From Symsagittifera roscoffensis (lineage: Eukaryota; Xenacoelomorpha; Acoela; Convolutidae): DNA of 60,000 bases. The translations under genes and the position numbers were made by a program. Below are positions 41,689 to 50,994 of this stretch, one piece after another (the stretch's first letter is position 1; each line of letters opens with the position of its first letter). Below the pieces are notes generated by a model. It worked only from the letters and a program-made list of their open reading frames with translations. It was not told the origin of the DNA and searched no databases. The stretch spans positions 19,111,623-19,171,622 of the forward strand of contig NC_087065.1 in assembly GCF_963678635.1 (NCBI RefSeq). The letters run 5' to 3'.

Positions 41689-43042
41689 CTATGTGTCCAA
41701 ATGCATCAAAGTGAACTCGGATGGTTCACTCATATTTCTGATTACCTGATGTCCAGCCACTGAGATTATCGACTGTATCTTGCTTCCTTGTGGCACCATG
41801 CCGAACCTCTGACCGGAGATCACATTAAGTTTCATGCTCAAACTGCTTGGTGCCTTAGTCTCCTCGACTTCCGTTGCTTCGAAGGTATTCATTTGCTCCT
41901 GTAGTTTCTCATTCTCCAGTTCGAGTTTCACTTTTTGTTCGATCTCTTTCGTCATCAGTTCCTGCTGCACTCTATTTAGAGCATCCCTCGCGGCTGCCTT
42001 ATAATCAATCTTGAAGTCATCGGCCGCAGTTGCTGGTTCCGGTTCACGTGTCTCCTCAGCTACCGCTTGCATTTTCTTCGCCGCCAGCTCTTGAGGTTTG
42101 TCTTTTCTGCGTGCCTCCGCTTCACTCAACAGGCGAGCCTTGCTGGCTTTCACTCCTGACAAAGCTTCTTCATGCTTGGATGCTTGATGTCTGCCACTGC
42201 ATCCCAGAATTGCGGACAATCAGATTTAAAATGAAACACCTCGGGCCGAATTTCGCAATTACTCCTCTCATGAAATCCTCATGGTCCAATTCTGACGCAT
42301 CTTCGTCCTCGAGGCTAAATCCTATTGCTTTCATACCTTGTTTGTAAGTTGGGCATACTGACACATGATGGTCCGTTGAACTGCAATTTTCACAAGAGCG
42401 TCTCTTGTCCATATCATCCCTCGGTTTGTACCAGTTGTTCCATTGGTTTGCTGCTCCGTTGTTAAAATTGCCATAATGGTTCTTGTAGTATCCAGATCTC
42501 GAAGGGTGTTTCAACAAAAGATATTCTTTTGACTTGAGCCTCAACTCCTCTGGTGTTGGCGCATTGGTTGATAGTGGTGTGTAGTGCGTTGCCAGCATTG
42601 TCCGAAGTTCATCATTCTTCACACCATCAATGAATTTTGAGGCTACTGCCAGGTTCATCCTTCGGTTTGACTCATCCGGTTGGCTGCGTCTTCTCAGTAT
42701 TTCGAAGTCATCGAGAAACTTGTCTATCGTTTCATCTTCTCGTTGCCTCCATTTCTCGAAGCGCATAATCGCTTGGTGCCCCTGCACCCCTGATCCAAAA
42801 CGGTTTAACAAGTTTTCGAAGATTTTCTCGGCTGTGTCACGCTGATATTGCTTCTTGGCCATGACACAGTTCAGGGCTGTCCCTTCCAAGTTACTGGTGA
42901 GCGCACTGCATTCCTGACTCTCCGACAAGTCCTCTTCCTCGAAACGCAGTTTCATTACCTCTATCCAGGTATCAATACAGCCATCAGATTCGTCTTTATA
43001 GCATTTTGGTTTCTTAAAGACTCTTCTGGACTTCTCACTCAT
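41689..43042 (-). pseudogene. Gag capsid-like and nucleocapsid region, element A
   Basis: The piece 42170-43042 reads from the capsid-like region into the first knuckle CENCSSTDHHVSVC. The second knuckle is destroyed: a deletion near 42232 leaves GPRCFILN and shifts the frame. The piece 41689-42219 carries the C-terminal coiled coil and spacer to protease and stops at 41689. Unlike element B, this copy is open across the capsid-like N-terminal border. Confidence 0.85.
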
Positions 43043-44019
43043 TCATTGGTTCTGGATAACCTTGTATGGAATGTCTCCAAAGACCTGTTTAGGGGTTCAA
43101 AGGCTGTGGCCATTGCCGTAGCATCCCTTGAGTGTCCCGCCTGAGTGTCCTCACACCTTGTCAAAGGCTCTGTATGCGGTGCATCCCTGCAATCCGAATC
43201 GCCGTGAGTGTTTCCCCCTTGGCCCACATGACTCCTCCCCGGGCTTGCATGCCCTTTGTTACCGAAATCACTTCTCCCAGTCGCATGTGTTCCTTGCGTT
43301 GGTCGTTCATTAGAGGTCTGTCTGTTCCCCGTTGAACTTGCTCTACTGTCCGGGCCCCATGTTCTATTACCCCTTGTGGCATAGCCTGTTGAACTGCCCC
43401 TGCCTCTAGTAGATCCATATGTCCTCCTCTTTTGATGGTCATTTAAGTTCACCTTCGGCTCCCTGCTGGGACCTCCCGAGTTCGGTTCCCCTTCTTTTGG
43501 TCCACTCTCTCTGCTTAGTAGCCCGTCCAACCTATCCATGATAGCCTGAGTTCGCCTCTTCATCATCGCGTCTATCTTTGTGTCAAGAGTCCCAAGAGAC
43601 TGCTCTTGCTGAATTCTTAACTTCTCCATGTCGTCTCTTAAGCGTAACTCTCTCTGTTCCGCTTCTCTTGTCATTCGCGACAAGTTCTTCGCTATATGCT
43701 CGTCCGTTCTTTCTTTCAAGCGTTTTTCGCTCCTACCAACTTCTTGTCTATTGCGGTTTATTTCTTCCCGCAGACTTTCTCTTTCAATGTGAACTGCTCT
43801 TTCTAGTTCACTCATTCTTAAGGACATCTGTTCATTTTGATCTCCTAAACTGTCCACTATGTTGTTCAAGGCTTCTTCTAGTGCTGCCCCGTTATCCACG
43901 AGTGGTGTCACTAGTGGCGGTGTAACCCTGTCGGTCCCAGGTAGCTTCGTGCTGGTCGAGATTCGGGCCTTGACTCTCTGCCTCGACGTCTTTTCATTAT
44001 CCACCTCAGGACCCGCCAA
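43039..44019 (-). CDS. Gag N-terminal coiled-coil region, element A
   Basis: 326 open codons, same layout as 19561-20697: Thr/Pro-rich start, coiled coil (SLRMSELERAVHIERESLREEI type), and Gly/Arg/Ser-rich low-complexity section, ending RTNE and a stop caused by a small deletion at 43039-43042. It carries a 9-nt duplication (PPLVTPLVDN) not seen in element B. No upstream ATG is in frame. Confidence 0.7.
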   Translation of the reverse strand: MAGPEVDNEKTSRQRVKARISTSTKLPGTDRVTPPLVTPLVDNGAALEEALNNIVDSLGDQNEQMSLRMSELERAVHIERESLREEINRNRQEVGRSEKRLKERTDEHIAKNLSRMTREAEQRELRLRDDMEKLRIQQEQSLGTLDTKIDAMMKRRTQAIMDRLDGLLSRESGPKEGEPNSGGPSREPKVNLNDHQKRRTYGSTRGRGSSTGYATRGNRTWGPDSRASSTGNRQTSNERPTQGTHATGRSDFGNKGHASPGRSHVGQGGNTHGDSDCRDAPHTEPLTRCEDTQAGHSRDATAMATAFEPLNRSLETFHTRLSRTNE

Positions 44020-44027
44020 TGCGTTGC

Positions 44028-44261
44028 CTAGCCCTCTGTTTCTACTCTCCCCATATTGACCTCCACTTCTAACATTTCTTTTCTCTCTTCTGAGGTCTTC
44101 TGACTCCTCGTTTCAACCATTCTGCCTGAAACCGTCTCCCCTTTGTCGGTCCGGGCTCGTTTCATCCAATCCACAAAAGGGTCGGTCATTGTTTTTCTTT
44201 GCTTTTTAGGTATGAATTTCCTAGAGCTATTACCTCGTTTAGGTATCCTTGACTTGTCCAC
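44028..44261 (-). pseudogene. Remnant of the first ORF of element A
   Basis: It keeps the basic N terminus (KSRIPKRGNSSRK, MVETRSQK) but lacks the ATG, lost in the leader deletion at 44257, and about 600 nt of the acidic middle, lost near 44052. It ends in a few out-of-frame codons. Confidence 0.7.
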
Positions 44262-44916
44262 GAATCCCTGTATGTTATCAGAGTACAGTTTGTATATAAT
44301 TTATTCACACTAACCGATTATTGGTCGTAAGATTTGAGAACTAGCACAATATGATGTTATCAGTCAATTTAAAAGATAGTGTACTCACTACCCAATCAAG
44401 CACAAATTATGTTGATTTAAAATCGAAAACAAAAAAATATGTAATGACAGAATATGAATACCTCTATAAAAAAACGTATGTGTATTGTACTTTTAGTCGG
44501 TCGCAGTACAATAGTCGAACTTGTTTTTTAAAGAAAAAGCTTTCCCTGCTCGGTGCTGCACCAAACACACAAAACCTTGTTTGCAGTAATTTTCTCAAGT
44601 GGGCGTCTATTGCACCCACCGAGTACTGTGTTACCTATCTGCCTTCGGACTGCCCGAGCTAGACCTACTACAATCCTCAGGGCAGTCACTTTTCACAAAA
44701 ACGTATTGGATTTCAATCCACACCAATGAATTACGCTCTTTTTAGTTTAGACTTAGTGTCGCGAATATCCGAGTTCGGACCTATTTTGTTTTGGTCTGGT
44801 TTTTATTGCAAGGCAAGTTACCAGTGCAGTCACTGATTCCTAGCCTGTCTGCTAATAACCTAATACCTCTCACTTTAGTCTTTCTTCCGTTTACCTAAGT
44901 CCTTTAATAAAAAAAT

Positions 44917-45040
44917 ACCCCTCCGGATTGGAAAAAAAGGACCCTTCCGGACTAACAAAATTTAGACCCCTCTGGATTGAAACCCCTGTGAGTTAGTAAG
45001 TATAAGACCCCTCCGGATTGGGACACCTCTGAATTAGCAA
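44917..45040. repeat. Short ACCCCTCCGGATT array in the right LTR
   Basis: Five or six units of the same motif as 22251-22460, several degenerate (acccctctggattg, acccctgtgagt). The array is about half as long as in the central LTR. Confidence 0.65.
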
Positions 45041-45342
45041 ATATAGCTTTTCGGAGATTTCCTTCTTTCAACCTATACCCCTCCGGATACAATCTCCGAT
45101 GCAATTTTGCTTTCTCAATTAACTAGGAAGGGTATGTAATGCTTTCCTAGACCCTTCCGGCTTGAAGTTAAGCCTCTTATTTGACAATTCACGCTAACGG
45201 TGAAGGGTCTGATCGCTAGCCTAACTTCGGTTCGATTAAGGTTTTCCTGTCCCTTTAGCCTTCCCTTTTCGTCTAGAACAGCCTAAAAATACTTTATTCA
45301 ACCGCTGTTACCTTTTGGTCTGAGTGTAAGAGCTTTTCTGAA

Positions 45343-45798
45343 AAAATTTATAAAACGTGAAGTGTCTACCCTCCCAAATTGGTGAATTTGCTAAAAACAA
45401 TCTCAAAAACTTTTCACGCTTACTTTTTCGAAAAACTTTTCACGCTTACTTTTTGTCCCTATCAGTAAGCTCAGCTAATTACTGATCTATTGATACTAAG
45501 ATCAACTCGATATGCCCAGTAGTTCCAAAGTTATTAACCAAAACGTTATTAACCAAAGTTATTAACCAAAAAATTTATAAAACGTGAAGTGTCTACCCTC
45601 CCAAATTGGTGAATTTGCTAAAAACAATCTCAAAAACTTTTCACGCTTACTTTTTCGAAAAACTTTTCACGCTTACTTTTTGTCCCTATCAGTAAGCTCA
45701 GCTAATTTTTGATCTGTTGATACTAAGATCAACTCGATTTGCCCAGTAGTTCCAAAGTTATTAACCAAAACGTCTTTTTTCTAAAGTCAAAAAAATTT
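45343..45798. repeat. 228-bp tandem duplication private to the right LTR
   Basis: The block starting aaaatttataaaacg at 45343 is repeated from 45571, including an internal short repeat of the ttttcacgcttactttt phrase in each unit. The central LTR has one copy (about 22770-22990). Confidence 0.8.
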
Positions 45799-47420
45799 GT
45801 CTCTTAAAGGTTCCGCCTAACTTTTTCCGCAATTCTGGTCCTTTTGACCTAAAAATTATTGATCCGAGCTCAGGAGGCCTATACTTTTTTAGTTCAATGC
45901 AAAAGACCCGATCTAAAACGCTTTAGTTGAAATTTTGCGAAAAACTATGCTGCCCTGTACCCCTCCGGATTGATGAATCCACCAAATCAAACACGTTAAG
46001 TTCGATTTCTCTGTAACCCGGAAGGCTTTCGGGTAGCGGGTTTTAAAACTTGTAGATTCACTAGTGGACGTTGTCCGAACAACTATTTTTACTGTTCTAA
46101 CTCAAAAATTTCAAAAAAATTTTCTGAATTTATAGTGTTTCGTTTTCTCAAAAATCACGAAATTTCGGTTTTCGGTATCAAAATAGTTCCAACCACCTTC
46201 GAACTAAACTTAACCGGTTCTATCTATTATGGTAGTGCAGTTACGATGTAACACGCTACTTTAGTGCTCTTTTCCTTTCAAAAAATATCGATATCTCAAA
46301 AATCGCGACTTGTGGGGGGATCAAAATATCGCTATTTTGACCCTAAAAACCGGTCTGCTTTCTGTGATTTTCACTAAAAAACGATATAGGAGTATTAATA
46401 TAGGCTATATAAGTAATAATATTAGTAATACTATACCCCTCCGGGTTTGTTTAATATCCGAATTAAGGTGCTTAACTCGGATATTCGCAGTTCGGTGAAG
46501 GGTCACTACAGTGCAGCACTGTCGGGCCCCCCACAGATTACTATCTTACTTTTTGTACCAAAAGGGATACAAAACTTGTTAACGATACCCAACAGTCGAT
46601 TGTTGTTGTCCTTGAGCCCCTTCTTGTCGATCCTTGCACTGCATGCCGGATCAGTCTTCTTCTCTAATCCCGAGACCCTTATCATTAACGTGCTTAAATG
46701 CTCAAATAACCCTACAGTACAAGCCTCACAAACGGGCTACAAACTTGATCGTAGCAATCCTGACTGATATAAATGCCTGTAACAACAATATATCTATCAA
46801 CAAGAAACGAGAGGGTCGGATCACATCTTGTCTGGGGTGATGATTTCTACTGATTTTTTACTTTTTACTGTTTTTGGTTTTTTCGGTAATTTTTTTTTTT
46901 CTTGGGTACTATACTACTTTTTTTTTGGTTTTATATATATCTTTAAGTGTTTTTGGTCACAAACCTCTCAGGGAACGACGGGACCGCGAATCCCTCCACC
47001 CTTCCTTGTTCGTGAATTTTCGGTCTTAACTAGGTTAAAAAGCTATTCACGGTAATCCGGAAGGCTTCCGCGTTCCGAACTACCCTTCCGCCCCGGCGGT
47101 TTAGGCCTAATAAGGGCGTTAATGTGAGCATCCGCTCGGCGCGGAGTGCTCGTTAACGGTTCTGCCGGTCATGATGTTAAAAAAGAATAACACCCAGGAG
47201 CGCCAAAAAACATCTATGTAACATTCGCCCGGAAGATACATATCGACGGAAAATAAAACTAAGTCCTAAGACGACTGGCCAACGTCTAAACAGAGCTTTT
47301 CATGCTTTTAACCGTCTCTACCAAGTCAGTACTTTCGGTGGTCTTTCTAACTTCGGGTCGACAAAAAACGTAACTGCTTTCGGCTTCGGTCAAAACACTC
47401 AAATTAACAAGATTACATGC

Positions 47421-47635
47421 AGAAATAGTGAGCTCATGGCTGGGTCTCAGTATCCCCAGACCACGAGGTCACTCCTAAAATCAGGGCTACTACTACTTAT
47501 TGAATTATTATTGTTTTTGTTCAGTAGATAAAACTCATCATCTCCATCGAAGATGGATCAACCCTTTCCCCCAACTCCTAGCTTCTCATCCTAGCAAATT
47601 GAATTCAGATGTTAATTAAATTCAACTCAGGACAT
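47421..47635. repeat. 215-bp block (right LTR copy)
   Basis: Counterpart of 24625-24840 and of the extra copy at 48255-48469. It is closer in sequence to the extra copy (tctcagtatcc, aaatcaggg) than the central LTR copy is. Confidence 0.8.
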
Positions 47636-47779
47636 GACAGGGAAGCTTAAAGTTTTTATAAGTTAATAAAAGTTCCGGTCCCGAGACCCCTCCGGATTCC
47701 TGAATCCGGGGAAATAAGGCTCTTATCTTCCTTCCGGAAGGCTGGTTTTCCACCCTTCACCGTTGTTCGCAACGGTCTT

Positions 47780-47807
47780 GCAACTATTGTAGCGATACAA
47801 TAGTTGC
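47780..47807. repeat. 11-bp-arm hairpin in the right LTR
   Basis: GCAACTATTGT, loop agcgat, ACAATAGTTGC: a perfect inverted repeat, matching those at 24994 and 25143 in the central LTR. It lies about 330 nt from the LTR 5' end. Confidence 0.6.
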
Positions 47808-48254
47808 AACTCGGAGCGGTCTCTGCTACTTCTGCAATTCGTTGTTGTTTCTCAATCACAATCTCCGTTGTTAACGCTATCGCAACTAATGTTGTTGTGT
47901 TTCTCTTCCGGTTTTCTGCCAAAATGGCTGTTTCTGACGTTTCTCAGAAATATGACGTCATACTTCGAATTTTTAAAATTTCAAAATACCTGAATATCTT
48001 GACCTTCACCGTTTGACTAATGGTCCCAATAACGTCGTTAATCGCCTAAAACCGTCAATTCGGAAGGTTTGCTGCTAAATTTCCGAATCTGCTGAATCTG
48101 CATTTTGGTCCATTCTGGTCGAATGTCACACAATATAAGGAATAATAGGTAGAACGATCACAAAGTGCTTAAAAAGCGAACTTATGGTTCTCGGATCGAA
48201 TTACCACATATGCCTTGGCCAAAAATGTGGCATCGAATGTAAATCATACGCTAT

Positions 48255-48469
48255 AGAAATAGTGAGCTCATGGCTGGGTCTCAGTATCCCCAGACCACGA
48301 GGTCACTCCTAAAATCAGGGCTACTACTACTTATTGAATTATTATTGTTTTTGTTCAGTAGATAAAAATCATCATCTCCATCGAAGATGGATCAACCCTT
48401 TCCTCCAACTCCTAGCTTCTCATCCTAGCAAAATGAATTCAGATGTTAATTAAATTCAATTCAGGACAT
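48255..48469. repeat. 215-bp block outside the LTR, upstream of TPC
   Basis: A third copy of the block found in both LTRs, starting 124 bp beyond the LTR edge in unique DNA. It is either a fragment of another LTR or an independent mobile repeat that also sits inside the LTR. It includes the conserved hairpin at 48262-48306. The flanks (ctat before, aatcatt after) show no clear target duplication. Confidence 0.75.
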
Positions 48470-48634
48470 AATCATTTATTATGGATCATGATTGGTTAGT
48501 TCTAGGAATTATACAGAGTTAATTTATCAATGATAAAATTGGTTATAAATACTTGTTTTAAACTGGTTCCAAAAGGAACCTAATATATTTTTTTTAGTTT
48601 TGCGGTTGGAAATGAGGAATTTTTCAGAAGCTTC
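48470..48634 (+). other. Region upstream of the first visible TPC exon
   Basis: AT-rich. A strong pyrimidine run with AG (48596-48597) is followed by 12 codons open in frame to the TPC coding sequence, so 48598 could be a splice acceptor rather than the 5' UTR of a first exon. A weaker AG lies at 48626-48627. No promoter element can be named. Confidence 0.4.
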
Positions 48635-49247
48635 ATGGTGACCTTTATACGCGTTAAAATTCAGAGCTTGCTGAGCAATTGGAGAAATTTAGAATATAAA
48701 GAAGACAGGGAATTAGAGCAACAAGCTGTCGTTCTTCTTGAGGATGGGCTCAATTTTCGTTCTATTCAGCACAATCTAAGCCTTGCTGCTCTAACATACT
48801 ATCGGTTCTATAAAAAGCGTTTTGTGCAGTATTTCATCAATCTTCTAATTTTTATTTTACTTTTGATGATTTTCGCGGAGGAACCGTCTAGCATTTCTGT
48901 CACTAGTGACCCGACTTTAAAAGACGAAAATTCTTATGTTTACCAGTTACCTCAGAAATTAGCTGCAGCAATAGAGATAGTTTTGCTGCTGCTTCTATCG
49001 CTTGACATGGGAATCGAATATTACATCGAACGGTCTGGATCCGAGCGACGAAAATATTGGCTTCTTTTTCATTTGCTATTCGCATGTTTTTCTTTCATAG
49101 AAATACTTGTAAATGGGTTAACGCCAAATTATAATCTGATGTATCGAAAAATGCTAAGGCCCTTCTATTTAGTCCGTAGATCGACTTTGATAAAGAAAAT
49201 GATCAAAGGACTTATCAGCTCAGTGCAGGAACTGGTAACTGTTTTGC
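48635..49247 (+). CDS. Two-pore channel (TPC), exon encoding domain I S1-S4
   Basis: TPCs are endolysosomal cation channels with two six-helix domains per chain. This exon encodes a cytosolic N terminus (QQAVVLLEDGLNF, equivalent to the AAIYLEEG motif of TPCs), S1 (INLLIFILLLMIF), S2 (LAAAIEIVLLLLLSLDMG), S3 (LLFHLLFACFSFIEILV) and the S4 / S4-S5 region (MLRPFYLVRRSTLIKKMIKG). It ends at a GTAAGT donor (49248) in phase 1. The ATG at 48635 gives a plausible start, but the frame is open for 17 more codons upstream (to a TAA at 48581-48583), so an earlier exon beyond the retroelement is possible. Paralogue type (TPC1/2/3) not assigned. Confidence 0.85.
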
Positions 49248-50485
49248 GTAAGTTATTAGCTCCTGTTAATCAATCAGAAACGTTCAGTCATCGAAATGCA
49301 AACATGTCAAATCTAATAAGTGTTAATTACCCTTGCGATAAGCAAGGGTTTTGCAATCGGCTACAAGACTTTTTTTTCCCGTAATTAACTTTGTTAACAG
49401 TATGGTCAAAAATAGAAATGGTAAATTTGAACGTTCGCATTGAATTCAAGTTTTTTTGTTACTCCGGCACATTTGGCCTGGATGTAACAGATACGCTTAG
49501 GACGGCAATGGTCCTGGGTTTGAAACTGACAATACCTGTTTTTTTTAATGGGAAATGTTCCGTTTAGAAAAAAATTGTCGGCTTAATAATTGTCTGCTTA
49601 AGTTTTGTCGGCCTAGTTGCCATATCGTATAATTGTTTTTTTTGCTGTGCGCTTTTCACCTTGTAGTTGCTTGAATGTTCTGATTTACTTGTGCTGATAG
49701 CAGTTCCTTTTGTTTTTTTTTCGTTTAAAAACTTTATTATGTCTAATTGATTTTGGTTCATATTTTATCGGCTTAGTGACCTAAATTTGATCGATCCAGC
49801 GTTTTTTAGGCCTTCCGGCTGGTTTTTTCCCGGTGAAAATTTTAGCGCGTGGTTATTTTCTCTTGGAACGACAGTTTCTCGTAGCCTCTTCCATTGGTAT
49901 TATAAATAACAATGGTCTAAGTGCGGATCCTTGATGCACGCCTACTTCAAACTCCCAAATTTCTTGTGCGGCTTCCTTTTAGGTGACGCGTTTTTTTTTC
50001 GGGAGAAGTTTATTTTCAGTAAAGTTTCTTTTTTTGTGGGTTGACTTTTCAAGGCCAATTCAAGTCCGTTTGCCGAATGGAAGGCAACTTCCGTTCTCTG
50101 GTAAAGTAGTGCAAATGGCGCAGAAAAAAGTTTTAATTTAAAAAGTGTGTGTGTTTAAAAGAGTTTAAAAGAAAGGTGTGAGTTTTTAGATTTTGCAGCA
50201 GAATAAAAACCGATTTATTCAGTTTTCTAACTGAATTTGTTTTATCAAAGAAAGTGTCCAGCATATAATTGTTTTTTTTAAAAGGCTGTTCTTGAAAATG
50301 TTTCATTCAAAATGAAAATTTTTCTTTTATTGAAAATTTTTCAGTCTGTTGGTTGTTTGATTTGAAAACTGTAACTGTTTCTTTGCCAATTTCAATAAAA
50401 GGATTTGTTTAAAATTGAAATAAGGATGATGCTCTGCTTTGCCTCTCTTGATATTCAAAAGTGTCATTTTAATTTTTTTGTTTAG
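49248..50485 (+). other. TPC intron 1
   Basis: 1238 bp, GTAAGT...TTTAG, AT-rich with poly-T runs. A weak tRNA-like pair of boxes lies at about 49468-49540 (gggtttgaaac as B box). Nothing else was recognised. Confidence 0.7.
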
Positions 50486-50994
50486 TAATGTTAGTTGTCA
50501 CTCTAATTGCATTCACAATTATGGCGCTGATAATATTCGCTGAAAATGGAGAAAATGACAATGCAGTTACAGAGCAGAGCGCAATCTTCCCTTCTTTCGT
50601 GACGGCCATCGAAAACTTGCTCATCCTCACGACAACTGCCAATAATCCTACCGTAATGATGCCAGGCTTCTCGCAGAACCGACTGTATGCTTTGTTTTTT
50701 ATCTTTTACCTCCTCATTTCAGTCATTTTTACAAATATTCTCATCTCTATTCTTTACACTCACTTCACAACTTTCTTCCGAAATAGTGTGGCTAGTTCTC
50801 TTCTCAGACGTAGAGTGGCTTTCAGAGCCTCGTTTAGTTGTCTGCAGCAGTTGGAGTCGAATGTGTCCAACTTCTCGGTCAATTCCGTCAGCGGAACTGT
50901 CTCTGAAGATCAAAGCCCACAAGAAGGCGAATATTCGAATGTGAAAGTACATACGACAAAAATAGAGAACTGCATTCGAAGCTGCCAAATAAGG
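50486..50994 (+). CDS. TPC, exon encoding domain I S5, pore and S6
   Basis: The acceptor TTTAG at 50485 restores a Leu codon (C|TA) with the phase-1 donor. S5 is MLVVTLIAFTIMALIIFAE. The pore helix and filter read ILTTTANNPTVMMPGF, the TPC signature, but with Thr where vertebrate TPCs have Asp (NPD). S6 is LFFIFYLLISVIFTNILISILY. The following RNSVASSLLRRRVAFRASF matches the conserved post-S6 cytosolic helix, and CIRSCQIR is the start of the EF-hand-like linker. It ends phase 0 at a GTGAGT donor. Confidence 0.88.

Larger units (their letters stand above)
21600..48130 (-). mobile_element. Element A: giant Ty3/Gypsy-type LTR retrotransposon with extra cargo ORFs
   Basis: Two long direct repeats, 44269-48130 (5' LTR) and 21600-25471 (3' LTR), flank an internal region whose minus strand encodes Gag, protease, RT, RNase H and integrase in Ty3/Gypsy order, followed by about 9 kb of further coding sequence (ORF-A, ORF-B, ORF-C). 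The outer LTR edge is sharp: the two copies are alignable up to ...gtcaca at 25471 and 48130 and then diverge at once. The inner edge (TG at 21600 and 44269) is inferred from the TGT/ACA rule. The full span of about 26.5 kb is large for the family. Stops and frameshifts show that this copy is not intact. No target-site duplication can be checked, because the left LTR runs straight into a second element. Confidence 0.85.
44269..48130 (-). repeat. 5' LTR of element A
   Basis: About 3862 bp, alignable with 21600-25471. On the minus strand it begins TGTGACATTC at 48130 and ends ATAACATACA at 44269. Transcription of element A would start in this LTR and run leftward, away from the TPC gene. It differs from its partner by many substitutions and indels, including a 228-bp duplication at 45343 and a single instead of double 149-bp unit near 47750, so the insertion is not recent. 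Confidence 0.85.

Noticed and set aside
48262-48306. Hammerhead or snRNA in the 215-bp repeat
   Set aside because: A hairpin is clear, but the hammerhead core (CUGANGA...GAAA) and Sm-site or snRNA motifs are absent.
48635-49384. Plus-strand ORF extending past 49247
   Set aside because: Residues after LVTVLR (PVNQSETFSH...) are intron read-through; the GTAAGT donor and the next exon fit the TPC alignment exactly.
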